Of a stretch of 64,000 bases of DNA, positions 1 to 9,680 are shown piece after piece. This DNA comes from Paludibacteraceae bacterium. Lineage in GTDB: Bacteria; Bacteroidota; Bacteroidia; Bacteroidales; Paludibacteraceae. Position 1 is the stretch's first letter, and each line of letters starts with the position of its first letter. A program made the translations under genes and the position numbers. The notes beneath the pieces are model-generated. The model had not been told where the DNA came from and did no database searches. It saw only the letters and a program-made list of their open reading frames with translations. Location: the NCBI GenBank assembly GCA_017467185.1, contig JAFTSS010000044.1:1-64000 (forward strand), written 5' to 3'.

Positions 1-228
1 ATCTCTTTAACAAGCAAAACTCACTTACGAGATTTATTAAATAAAACTAATTTTCAAAATGACAAAGAACACTTCGATTCTAGTGAACCTTTATTGTTTA
101 ACTTAAATTTTTAACCGTCCATTTTTAGTGGACAGTAGTGAGTTATTGTAAGTATTTATAGTTTGATGGCTATGTTAAACTTATAAATTGTAATAAAAAT
201 GCCTTATTAAAAATAAATATGTTTTTAT

Positions 229-260
229 TTTGATATGTTTTTTTTTTTTTTGTAATTTTG
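229..260 (+). promoter_or_regulatory. Bacteroidota-type promoter for the giant surface protein
   Basis: TTTG at 229-232 and TAATTTTG at 253-260 are separated by 20 bases, matching the TTTG / TAnnTTTG consensus of the Bacteroidota primary sigma factor. The start of transcription would lie near 266, giving a leader of about 38 bases before the ATG at 304. The rest of 1-228 holds no gene I can support, only a small hairpin at 118-134 (GTCCA/TGGAC). Confidence 0.6.
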
Positions 261-303
261 GGGCGAAAAATCTATTAAATTATTAATCTTAAATTAAAAA
301 TCT

Positions 304-3300
304 ATGAAAAAGGATTTACATCGGTTAATTGCTTTATTTGCAATTATGTTTTTTTCATCTTCGATTTTTGCTCAAGATTTTGGTTCAGTTTTGAACGAGA
401 GTTTTGAGAATGGTATTCCTGAAGATTGGATTCAGGAGAATGTAGTAAATAATCAAATGTGGAGTGTTGAAGGGGGAGATTTAACACGTCCAGGTGGTGC
501 ATTTGATGGGGTTAAACGTTTGGCTTTTCGTAATACAACTAATGTTACTACGAAAGCTAAAACACGTTTAATTTTGCCAGTGATGGATATTTCAAATTTG
601 TATCAGCCTATTGTTATTTTCGCTCATGCGCAAGACAAGTGGACAAATGACTTTGATACATTAAAAGTGTTATATCGTTCTGCACCTGAAAAAGAATGGG
701 TAGAATTGAAAGTGTTTGATGAATCAATTTCTAAATGGCAAATTGATACTATTCGTTTGATTTCGCCAAGTAAGACATATCAACTTGCGTTTGAGGGTAC
801 AGATAATTTAGGACGAGGAATTGTTTTAGATGATATTGAGATACGTTCTACGCCTAATTGTGTAGATCCATATAGTTTGTTTGTTTCAGATGTAGCTAAT
901 GATTCTTTTAAATTTGTGTGGCTTGGAGCATTTGATGCAGTTGCATTTAATCTTAAAGTTTCTACTTTTGAATTGACAAAAGAACAACTTGTTGATAAAA
1001 ATTTCAAAGCGGATGTTTTAGATACGGCAATTATTGAATGGGAATATAAATTGGATGGTTTGTTGCCTGCTACTACATACTATTGGTATATTCAATCTCA
1101 ATGTGAAGATGAAATTTCTAATTGGGTTTCGAGTCAGGCAAAAACATCTAATGTTTTGGAATTACCTTATTATGAAAAATTTGGTTCGCAATATACCGCA
1201 GGCTATGTTACATATCTTACAGATTGGTATTTGTTTGCGAGTGAAACTAAACCATTTATAAATACGAATAATGCAGGTGATAAGTTCTATACTTCTGTTG
1301 ATAATTCGTATGTATTGTGTTTTAATGGTGAGGCTAGTTCCGCTGCTACATCTGCAATTCCAGGAGGACGTTATTGTTATGCAGCATTACCACAAATTAA
1401 TATTCCAAGTTTGGATGCTCTTCAACTCTCTTTTTGGACTATACGTTCTAATCCATATGTGTCAGAAAGATTTAGTATTATAGTTGGTGTGATGACCGAC
1501 CCTACAGTAAAGGGTAGTTTTGTGCCAGTTGATACTATTGATATTACATCAATTAATGATTATGTTGAATGTGTTGTCTCTTTCGAAAATTATAAGGGCG
1601 AAGGAAAGTATATTACATTTATGTCTGATTTTGCTGAATCAAATATTTTTATAATGGATAATTTGTCTGTGACTTATCGTCCTGAAATCGTAAAAGTATT
1701 ATTTGATATAGACATTCCTTCTGCAACATCTTTAAAATTTAATTTTAAGCAACAATATGATAAATATGAAGTTGTAGTGTCGAATAAAAAAATAGAATCA
1801 TCACTTTTGGATAGTTCGACAGATGTAGTGCGCAGAGAGATATTAAATAATGGTTTAGTTGATGGACTAAATGCAGGATTGGAATATTTTGTTTATGCAC
1901 GAGCAATTAAAGGAACCGAAAAGGGCGAATGGAGTAATGCGGTTCGTATTCGTATGCCAGGTAAGGCTGAGGTATATCCTTATATGTTGGATTTAAGTAT
2001 TAATCAAAGTGATGCTACAACATATTATTACTCTCAAATAGGTAATTTTATTGATACTTATAATTATTTAGTACCTGAAATTATTGTTCATACAAATTCG
2101 CCTTTTCATCCTCATACCAATTATGGTGAATTGTATTTACAATCTGTGATTGCACGCAAATCTAGTATGACTGCAGTTTTACCAGAGATAATAGATAAAA
2201 ATACCCGTATAAGTTTTTATGCTACAAATAGGGTTGGAGAATGGATTGCGAATGATTATGGTTGCACATTCTATGTAGGTGTGATGTCGGATGCAAATGA
2301 TCCATCAACATTTGTGGCTATTGATACAGTCACTGTAGGTAAGAAGTATGAATATTTTGTTTATGAATTAGATAAATATAATGTAGAAGGTAAGTTTTTT
2401 GCATTAAAAATAGATGAAGCACATTATTATGGGCAGAGTAATGTGGGAGATCTTAATAATGTTTATATAAAGGATGTTAAATATGATTTTATACCGACAT
2501 GTAAATATCCAACAAATATAAAAGTTGAAAGTGCATTAAATAATCCATCTCAAGTTACTATTTCATGGGATGCAAACAATGTTTCAAAATGGAATGTGCG
2601 GATATCTGAAGTAGAGTATGACCGTGATTCTTTGGCAATTGATACGTTTGATTATAAATATGTTTATAATGATATTGTCAATACAAATTCAGTTGTTATT
2701 AGTGATTTGAAGTTCCCTGAAGTTACATATTACTATTGGATACAGCCAATTTGTGGTGATGAGGTTGGAGAATGGCTTCCTGCTTATAAGTTTAATACAG
2801 GTTGTTATCATAAACACCCAATACCATACTATGAAAATTTTGATAAAGAGGCTTATTCTACGTCTAATACTGAACCTGAATTTACAGTGCCATGTATGTA
2901 TTCTACACGCTTCAGAGAAGAATCTCAATTTGAAGTGTTTGGTGAAAAAGATACATTTTATCCTTATGTTACATCAACCCAAGCTATAAATGAAAAATCT
3001 TTGTGTTTAACAAGAAGAGAGGCATGGGGTGGTGCAGATTCATATGTAGCATTGCCAAAGATGGATTCTCCAATCAAAAATTTGCAAATATCATTCAAAA
3101 TGTATGTGACAAATGTAACACATACTGTTTCGGTTGGTGTGATGGAGAATCCATTTGATAATGCTAATATAAATGTGGTTTCTGTAATTAGGCCAAAAGT
3201 AGTGAATGAATGGATAGAATATATTGTTACATTTGATGATTATAGTGGTAAAGGAGAATATATAGCCCTTACAACGAACAACCTTTCTGCAAAAAGTGTT

Positions 3301-4758
3301 GAATTATATATTGATGATATCGAAGTTAATTATAAGTCTACTTGCGAACGACCAGAAAATGTAGGTTTGGTTGATTTCAACGATTCAACAATTACAATAG
3401 GTTGGAATGATTTGTCTGCAACGTCATATTGTGTTATGCTTGCGCGTCAACGCTTGGATAAAGAACAACTTACAGAGCCTGTAGTTAATGATACTATATT
3501 CAAAATTGATACAGTGAAAACTAATCCAGTTACAATTACTGGTTTGGAAGAAAACACTGAATTTTATGTTCAGACTATATGCGATGGTAGTGTTAGTTAT
3601 TGGTCAAATCCGTTACGCGTTCGTACAAGTTGTAAGATTCTTACAGTTGGAGAATTTGGAATAGAGTCATTTGATTCTTATGGAACTGGTTGGGGTATGT
3701 ATCCATCTTGCTTTATAGTTGGTAACTTAACTTCAGATTTTGAAGGTTGTATCCCTCATTGCTTTGATGCTTATCATCATTCAGGTGGAGCTTCATTGAG
3801 AATTACATCTAATACAATATATAACGGTGCTTATGCTATTGTTCCTCCTCTTAATATTAGTGATATTTCGATGTTGAAAGTTAAATTCTGGGGTTCTGTT
3901 GATCCTACAAATAATCCGTATGTTTCTAAAAATTCTATTATAGTAGGTGTTATTACTGATCCATCAGATCTTTCGACTTTTGTTCCCGTAGAGACAGTTA
4001 AATTGTCGGATAATTGTCCTGTCGAAGTTTATCTTGATTCGTATAAAGGTGATGTTAACGGAGAAAAAGGTAAATGTGTGATGTTTTTGTCAGAATTTGA
4101 TGGTCCAAATGATATTTTTATTGATGATCTTGAATTTGATACTATTAAGACTTGTGAGACAATATTTGAAATAGAAAATATAAAGGACGTATCGGTTGAT
4201 ATTAAATTTAATTCCCAATCAACATCGTATCAGTTGAAATATGCTACTGAAATGTGTAATGTTGAGATTTTAAATAAAGATTCATTGCCTTTGATTAATG
4301 TTACACAAGGTAATACTGCAACAATTAGTAATCTTAATCCTAATACAAATTATTATTTGTATGCACGTCAAATGTGTAATGGTTCGTATGGTGATTGGTC
4401 TAATGTTAAGTTGGTTACAACATCATGTAAAATGTTGGTTACATTGCCATTTAGTGATAATTTCGATAATCAACCATTTGAATCAGGACAACCTATGTGT
4501 TGGAATGTTTTTTATGAAACTGCAGATTATCCGAAGTTGCTAAGTGCTTATTATAATACGCCATCACGTTCGGTATATGTTTATTCTAATAAATCTGGCG
4601 CAGAGTCGTACCTTGTAACACAAGAGATTGATGTAGATGATTTGTCAAAATGTCAAGTAGGATTCCAAATGCGTCCAAATACAACAGGCAAAAATCGCTC
4701 AATTGGGTTGGTGTTGTTAGTGATATTAAGCATATTGTTAAGACATTTGTGCCTGTAG
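304..4758 (+). CDS. Giant modular surface adhesin, N-terminal part (ends at a frameshift)
   Basis: Exported modular protein. Residues 1-24 form a signal peptide (hydrophobic core, then FAQ). The remainder alternates beta-sandwich modules of the cleaved-adhesin/choice-of-anchor J type (FENGIPEDW near residue 35; recurring G-V-M-x-DP...F-V-P-V-D-T and GEGKYI...IDDI signatures) with fibronectin type III-like modules ending in WS/CG phrases, about 290 residues per pair. The frame is lost after residue about 1468: homologous modules show that reading should continue in the frame of the next ORF, and the last 17 residues here are out of frame. Together with the downstream part this would be a single protein of about 2,800 residues. 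Likely role: surface adhesion or glycan binding (inference). Confidence 0.85.
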   Translation: MKKDLHRLIALFAIMFFSSSIFAQDFGSVLNESFENGIPEDWIQENVVNNQMWSVEGGDLTRPGGAFDGVKRLAFRNTTNVTTKAKTRLILPVMDISNLYQPIVIFAHAQDKWTNDFDTLKVLYRSAPEKEWVELKVFDESISKWQIDTIRLISPSKTYQLAFEGTDNLGRGIVLDDIEIRSTPNCVDPYSLFVSDVANDSFKFVWLGAFDAVAFNLKVSTFELTKEQLVDKNFKADVLDTAIIEWEYKLDGLLPATTYYWYIQSQCEDEISNWVSSQAKTSNVLELPYYEKFGSQYTAGYVTYLTDWYLFASETKPFINTNNAGDKFYTSVDNSYVLCFNGEASSAATSAIPGGRYCYAALPQINIPSLDALQLSFWTIRSNPYVSERFSIIVGVMTDPTVKGSFVPVDTIDITSINDYVECVVSFENYKGEGKYITFMSDFAESNIFIMDNLSVTYRPEIVKVLFDIDIPSATSLKFNFKQQYDKYEVVVSNKKIESSLLDSSTDVVRREILNNGLVDGLNAGLEYFVYARAIKGTEKGEWSNAVRIRMPGKAEVYPYMLDLSINQSDATTYYYSQIGNFIDTYNYLVPEIIVHTNSPFHPHTNYGELYLQSVIARKSSMTAVLPEIIDKNTRISFYATNRVGEWIANDYGCTFYVGVMSDANDPSTFVAIDTVTVGKKYEYFVYELDKYNVEGKFFALKIDEAHYYGQSNVGDLNNVYIKDVKYDFIPTCKYPTNIKVESALNNPSQVTISWDANNVSKWNVRISEVEYDRDSLAIDTFDYKYVYNDIVNTNSVVISDLKFPEVTYYYWIQPICGDEVGEWLPAYKFNTGCYHKHPIPYYENFDKEAYSTSNTEPEFTVPCMYSTRFREESQFEVFGEKDTFYPYVTSTQAINEKSLCLTRREAWGGADSYVALPKMDSPIKNLQISFKMYVTNVTHTVSVGVMENPFDNANINVVSVIRPKVVNEWIEYIVTFDDYSGKGEYIALTTNNLSAKSVELYIDDIEVNYKSTCERPENVGLVDFNDSTITIGWNDLSATSYCVMLARQRLDKEQLTEPVVNDTIFKIDTVKTNPVTITGLEENTEFYVQTICDGSVSYWSNPLRVRTSCKILTVGEFGIESFDSYGTGWGMYPSCFIVGNLTSDFEGCIPHCFDAYHHSGGASLRITSNTIYNGAYAIVPPLNISDISMLKVKFWGSVDPTNNPYVSKNSIIVGVITDPSDLSTFVPVETVKLSDNCPVEVYLDSYKGDVNGEKGKCVMFLSEFDGPNDIFIDDLEFDTIKTCETIFEIENIKDVSVDIKFNSQSTSYQLKYATEMCNVEILNKDSLPLINVTQGNTATISNLNPNTNYYLYARQMCNGSYGDWSNVKLVTTSCKMLVTLPFSDNFDNQPFESGQPMCWNVFYETADYPKLLSAYYNTPSRSVYVYSNKSGAESYLVTQEIDVDDLSKCQVGFQMRPNTTGKNRSIGLVLLVILSILLRHLCL

Positions 4759-7700
4759 ATACAATTATAATGAAACAATCAGTTGCTAAATTTGAAGAAC
4801 AACTCGTATTGTTAGATTCATATAAAGGTGAAGGTAAATATATTGCATTCTACTCAGATTTGGAACTTAATGGAAGTGCTAATGGTGGTGTAATGATTGA
4901 TGATATTGTTATTGAATTGATACCATCATGTGCTAAGCCTATGAGATTTGAAATGCGAGGTATTACTGATAAGTCTCTTTCTATTGCTTTTACTAGTAGT
5001 GAAGCTATTAAGTATGAGATTAAGATTGGTAGAGTAGGATTTAATCCTGATAAAGAGGGAACTTCGGTGTTGGATAACGATACTATTGTTACTATACATA
5101 ATCTTACAGCAGAAACTGATTATGATGTTTATGTTCGTGCATATTGTAGTGAAACTGATTTCTCTCCTTGGGCTTACGCCGGAAAATATACAACATTGCC
5201 AGAAGTTATTCGAAATTATCCTTATATTTGTGATTTTGAAAATAATAATGAAAATTCTAAATGGCGTTTTGCTCAAGGTGGTCAAATAAATCAATGGTTT
5301 ATTGGTACTGATACAGCTTATGCTGTAACTGACTTTGTGAATACAGGAGGAAAGGCATTATATGTATCGAAAGATGGAGGTTTGTCTGCTCAATATTTAG
5401 AAAAAAAGGGTTCAGACGGTGTTAATCCAACTTCATATTCTTGGGCATATCGTCCTGTTTATCTCGAAGCTGGTGTCTATACTATTTCTTATGATTGGAC
5501 TTGTTATGGTCAAACAACAAGTGATTATGTTTGTGTGGGATTTTTGCCTGTGACATCGACTTTTGCTGCAGGTGCAAATACGGTAACAGCAAGCAATGGT
5601 TCTTCAAAAACATTAACACATAATGCGAAACCTTTAGGTTGGATAAATTTATCAACATATAATGGTAATCAAAGACTAAGTGGAATTAATACCACTCTTC
5701 CATTTAATGAACAATGGGTTTCTGGTAGTTATGTAATTGTTGTTACTCCAGAATTGGCTGGTGTATATAATTTGGTATGTTATTGGACAAATAATATAAT
5801 GACGGGAACTTATGCTTCAACACGTTCGGCTGTGATAGACAATATAGTAATTGGCAAAGAATCGTGTGTTCAACCTATAGAATTTAGTGTAACTGATTAT
5901 GGAAGTTATTTTGTTGATTTGTCATGGAAATTATTGGCAGGAACACCTAGAAACTATGAAGTTTTGGCAACAACAGAGGCTGGAATTGAACCAGATTCAT
6001 TGAGCGAGTCTCAAATTACAGTAAGAAAATTTGTTGATACTACAAGTGTATCTATTCAAGATTTGGCTGAAAATACTACTTATTATTTTCACATAAGATC
6101 TATTTGTGCAGAAGGAGATACAAGTTTTTGGGCTCCAAACATATCATGTAAAACAACATGTGCACCACAAGTTATAGACACATTATACACAATGGATATT
6201 GAAGGGGATAGTTATTATCCTGCATATTCAAGTGGAACTAATAAAAAATATAGTGTTCCAAGTTGTTTCGTGGTTTCGCATGAAAATCAACCATATAATT
6301 CAAGTTATGCGTTGTATGTTCCTCATTTAATGAAAAATACTACATCACGTCAATATTCTCGTTCAGGAGATTATGCGTTGTATTTCTATAGATTCGATAA
6401 TTCAACACAACCTGGAGGTATTATTGCAATGCCATTAATAGATGGTGATTTTAGTAATCTTCAAGTTTCGTTCTGGATGAGATGTGTTGCATCTAATCCA
6501 ACAACAGGAACAATTGATGATATTACAGGTATTAATGGGTCTTATAATCGAAAGATTACTGTCGGAACTATGGACGATCCTAATGACCCTTCTACATTTG
6601 AATCACTTGGTATATTTGAATATCCGCATGATACATTGACTAAATCACATAATGTGGCTGATGATCCTACAGGAGAAAAATATTGGGTTAAATGTGTATT
6701 ACCATTGGTTAATGCTAAAGGTAAATATATTGCATTTAAAAATGATAATTATGGTGCAAAACAATGTAACTATGTTTATATTGATGATATAAAAGTTTCG
6801 CCTTTGACTTGTTTTACTCCATTGTCAGTAGAGGTAAATTCTATAACTTCTACTTCAGCTGAAATAAGTGCGATGGTTGCAGATGGTGGAAAACATGTTT
6901 TGCAGATTTCTACAAATAGTAATTTTGAAAATGCTATTACTGATACATTGTTAGCATTGCCAGTTAAAGTAGATAATCTTAAATCAAGTACAACATACTA
7001 TGTAAGAATTCAAACATTATGTTCGGATAGTGAATATTCTAATTGGTCTGCACCTGTTGTATTTACTACAACAACAACTTTACCATATAACGAAGATTTC
7101 TCACAATTAGGAGCTAGACCTAAAGGTTGGAGTCTAGTAAGTAATCCTCGTTTAGAGGAATACTTGGCAGGTGAAACATCATTTAGAAAAGTTGGTGAAG
7201 ATTTGTATATTGGATGGAAGTCAACAAATGCAATATATACAGATGGATTATTCTCTACAAAACATTTGTCTGTTTCTGTAATTAAAGATGTTGTATATTG
7301 GTTGTTTACTCCTAAATTTGAAATGCCAAAAGATGAAAATATACATTTGACATTTGATCTTGCTTTGATGATTGAAGATTCATTGGATTCGAATTTAGGT
7401 ATAGATGATAGATTTATTGTAATGATTTCAGATGATGGAGGAAATAGCTGGAAGAGAGATAACATGATAGTTTGGGGTGAAAATTTTGATGATTATCAAT
7501 TGAGTGCTGTTCCGACTAAGGGAAAACAATATAGAATAGATCTTTCGAAATATGCAGGTAAAACTATTCAATTAGCATTTTATGCTGATTCAAATAGTCC
7601 AGAAAACGATGAATTCGTATTGCATTTAGATAATGTTCATATCAATACTTATAAAGAAGAAGTTTTAGCATATAATAGTTGTCAAACTGAAGATGTAGAG

Positions 7701-8726
7701 TATGATTTATTCTCAATTTCTGCAGATAATGTGCAAGTTGGATTGAATGAATTTAGTCATATGACTATTTCAGAAACAGTTGCGGATACTATGTATAAAT
7801 TAAATCTTACAGTATTGCCTATGGTAGAAACTAATTTTAATGCTTCTATTTGTGAAGGCGATGTATATTCTAAGAATAATTTTGAGGGTCTAATGAATCC
7901 TGGTATTTATAAACAAAAACTTATAAGAAGTAATGGTTGCGATTCTGTTATAGTGCTTGATTTGAAAGTTATAAAACCAGAACAAATTATGTTGTTTGAT
8001 ACTATTTGCTATGGTAGTTCAGTTATATGGAATGGCGTTGAGTATAATAGGACTGGAGTTCATGTAGATACATTGGTATCAAAAGTTACTGGTTGTGACT
8101 CAATTGTAACATTCGTATTGACAGTAAAAGATGCAATTCGTACAGAACAACATCAAAATATCTGTTTCGGTGTAACATATCAATTTGGTACTCAAACAAT
8201 CACTGCAACAGGCGACTATACTGAAACATTCCAAACTGCGACAGGTTGTGATTCTATTGTTACTCTTCATGCAACAGTATTGCCAGATTATCGTACAACT
8301 CTCAATGTTACTATATTCGAAGGTGAAACTTATAGTGAAAATGGTTTCATTGGATTGAAAGAATCTGGTACATATACATTGCCATTGAAGTCTAAAGTGG
8401 GTGATTGCGACTCTACAATTACACTTAATCTTAAAGTGATAGATCCAACTGAGGTAGCTATCGGTAACGTAAATTCTGTTGATTTGACACTTGTGCCAAA
8501 CCCAGTTGAGTTAGGTAATATATTGTTTGTAAATGCTGAATTTACTAAAGAACAAACCGAAGGATTACTCGTTGAAGTATTCAATGCAGTTGGTCAAAAA
8601 GTTTATAGTGATGAACCTTCTGTTTATCCTATTGAAATCAATGGATTGAGTCAACGTGGAGTATATTTGGTACGAATTACAACTGGAAATGGTAATGTTT
8701 ATCAAGGTAAGGTTGTAGTGAAATAG
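4650..8726 (+). CDS. Giant modular surface adhesin, C-terminal part with type IX sorting domain
   Basis: Continuation of the preceding gene in another frame; the genuine coding sequence starts at about 4708, where the module phrase V-G-V-V-S-D resumes, so the ATG at 4650 is probably not a real start. It contains further anchor-J/fibronectin modules, then from about residue 1065 four repeats of roughly 65 residues, each with I-C-x-G (IFEG in the last) near the start and GCDS or DCDS near the end. The C-terminus (about 1276-1358) is a type A sorting domain (LVPNP..., VEVFNAVGQKVYS, GVYLVRI, KVVVK). That domain directs export by the type IX system and attachment to the outer surface. No signal peptide is present on this half. 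Confidence 0.85.
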   Translation: MSSRIPNASKYNRQKSLNWVGVVSDIKHIVKTFVPVDTIIMKQSVAKFEEQLVLLDSYKGEGKYIAFYSDLELNGSANGGVMIDDIVIELIPSCAKPMRFEMRGITDKSLSIAFTSSEAIKYEIKIGRVGFNPDKEGTSVLDNDTIVTIHNLTAETDYDVYVRAYCSETDFSPWAYAGKYTTLPEVIRNYPYICDFENNNENSKWRFAQGGQINQWFIGTDTAYAVTDFVNTGGKALYVSKDGGLSAQYLEKKGSDGVNPTSYSWAYRPVYLEAGVYTISYDWTCYGQTTSDYVCVGFLPVTSTFAAGANTVTASNGSSKTLTHNAKPLGWINLSTYNGNQRLSGINTTLPFNEQWVSGSYVIVVTPELAGVYNLVCYWTNNIMTGTYASTRSAVIDNIVIGKESCVQPIEFSVTDYGSYFVDLSWKLLAGTPRNYEVLATTEAGIEPDSLSESQITVRKFVDTTSVSIQDLAENTTYYFHIRSICAEGDTSFWAPNISCKTTCAPQVIDTLYTMDIEGDSYYPAYSSGTNKKYSVPSCFVVSHENQPYNSSYALYVPHLMKNTTSRQYSRSGDYALYFYRFDNSTQPGGIIAMPLIDGDFSNLQVSFWMRCVASNPTTGTIDDITGINGSYNRKITVGTMDDPNDPSTFESLGIFEYPHDTLTKSHNVADDPTGEKYWVKCVLPLVNAKGKYIAFKNDNYGAKQCNYVYIDDIKVSPLTCFTPLSVEVNSITSTSAEISAMVADGGKHVLQISTNSNFENAITDTLLALPVKVDNLKSSTTYYVRIQTLCSDSEYSNWSAPVVFTTTTTLPYNEDFSQLGARPKGWSLVSNPRLEEYLAGETSFRKVGEDLYIGWKSTNAIYTDGLFSTKHLSVSVIKDVVYWLFTPKFEMPKDENIHLTFDLALMIEDSLDSNLGIDDRFIVMISDDGGNSWKRDNMIVWGENFDDYQLSAVPTKGKQYRIDLSKYAGKTIQLAFYADSNSPENDEFVLHLDNVHINTYKEEVLAYNSCQTEDVEYDLFSISADNVQVGLNEFSHMTISETVADTMYKLNLTVLPMVETNFNASICEGDVYSKNNFEGLMNPGIYKQKLIRSNGCDSVIVLDLKVIKPEQIMLFDTICYGSSVIWNGVEYNRTGVHVDTLVSKVTGCDSIVTFVLTVKDAIRTEQHQNICFGVTYQFGTQTITATGDYTETFQTATGCDSIVTLHATVLPDYRTTLNVTIFEGETYSENGFIGLKESGTYTLPLKSKVGDCDSTITLNLKVIDPTEVAIGNVNSVDLTLVPNPVELGNILFVNAEFTKEQTEGLLVEVFNAVGQKVYSDEPSVYPIEINGLSQRGVYLVRITTGNGNVYQGKVVVK
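4705..4707 (+). other. Single-base frameshift in a G run
   Basis: The run reads GGG. Adding one G would join the upstream frame (...R-S-I-G) to the downstream frame (V-G-V-V-S-D), recreating the module signature seen elsewhere in the protein. It is either a sequencing/assembly indel, a real inactivating mutation, or a rare slippage site. Confidence 0.75.
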
Positions 8727-8746
8727 TCATAATATGACATAATTTA

Positions 8747-8791
8747 AAAATCACATCTGAAAAGAATAAACTTTCAGATGTGATTTTTTTT
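8747..8791 (+). terminator. Rho-independent terminator after the giant gene
   Basis: A 14-bp stem (AATCACATCTGAAA pairing with TTTCAGATGTGATT) around an AGAATAAAC loop is followed by a T run. It lies 20 bases after the stop codon. Confidence 0.85.
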
Positions 8792-8924
8792 GTTTGATTT
8801 AAATTATTGTTGGATATGTTGTATCTTGCTTTTATTTGCACTGTGTATTTTAGGTAGATTTATGTTATTGATTTTTTTTTTATAAAAAGTATTAAAAAAA
8901 TTATGAATTATGAATTAAAATAAT

Positions 8925-8932
8925 TATTTTTG
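8925..8932 (+). promoter_or_regulatory. Probable -7 element for the SPOR lipoprotein
   Basis: TATTTTTG fits TAnnTTTG and lies 19 bases before the ATG at 8952. No clear TTTG is seen at the expected upstream position, where a GAATTATGAATT repeat sits instead. Confidence 0.4.
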
Positions 8933-8951
8933 CAAATTAATAGATAAATTA

Positions 8952-9542
8952 ATGGGCATGAAAGCAAAATCAATAATTTTAGTTGTTGTAGCATCTGTTG
9001 TAGTGATGTTTACAAGTTGTAAGATACAAGATGCGCCAGGTGCGTATCAACGAGCAAAAGGACGTATTACGGTAGAAGAATTGGAGAAACAGAATGAGAA
9101 TAAGCCAGAAGTGGCTCCAACGCCTACGCCGGTAGTGCGTGAAATAGAGGAGAAAGAGGTGGCTCCAAAGCAAGAGACTGTGAAAGAGCCCGTTTTTGTA
9201 CCAACACCAGTTGTGACTCCTAAGTCAGAACCAACACCAGAAGTTGTAGAAGAAAAAGAGGTTACGCGTGCCGAAAAATTTGAGGTTATTGAAGAGCAAA
9301 AAGATGAAGTGGTATTGAAAAAATATCATGTGGTGATAGGTTCGTTTGGTAATAAAGATAATGCTTTGCGTTTGCAATCGCAAATGCGTCCGCAATATAA
9401 TCCTATCATTGTGCGTAACGATAAAGGGATGTATCGTGTGTTGCTTATGACATACGATACATATAAAGAGGCAAAAACAAAAATTGCAGAAATTAGAGAC
9501 CAATTCCCTGATGCGTGGGTTTTAGTAATGCAGAATTCATAA
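8952..9542 (+). CDS. SPOR-domain lipoprotein
   Basis: A hydrophobic N-terminus ends in a lipobox (FTSC, Cys at about 24), so the mature protein should be lipid-anchored. A Pro/Glu/Val-rich linker (about 45-115) leads to a C-terminal SPOR domain (about 120-194) beginning K-K-Y-H-V-V-I-G-S-F and containing YRVLLMTY and DAWVLV. SPOR domains bind denuded septal peptidoglycan, so a role at the division site is likely. A second ATG two codons downstream (8958) is an equally good start. The last codons and stop (CAG AAT TCA TAA) run straight into a TGCACAATGCATAATT repeat. Confidence 0.85.
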   Translation: MGMKAKSIILVVVASVVVMFTSCKIQDAPGAYQRAKGRITVEELEKQNENKPEVAPTPTPVVREIEEKEVAPKQETVKEPVFVPTPVVTPKSEPTPEVVEEKEVTRAEKFEVIEEQKDEVVLKKYHVVIGSFGNKDNALRLQSQMRPQYNPIIVRNDKGMYRVLLMTYDTYKEAKTKIAEIRDQFPDAWVLVMQNS

Positions 9543-9677
9543 TGCACAATGCATAATTAATTGTGTTTTTTTTGAAATTTTTGTTAGATAATAGAAATTT
9601 AATATTTTTAGAACAATTCATAAAATATAATTTTATTAGTAGTTATTCTAATTATGAATTATGAATTATGAATTGAT
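9537..9677. repeat. Intergenic short repeats (TGCATAAT and GAATTATG families)
   Basis: AATTCATAATGCACAATGCATAATTAATTG starts at the stop codon of the SPOR gene. Four tandem copies of the GAATTATG unit lie at about 9650-9677, just before the GTG start of rnz. The middle is plain AT-rich sequence. Confidence 0.8.
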
Positions 9678-9680
9678 ATT

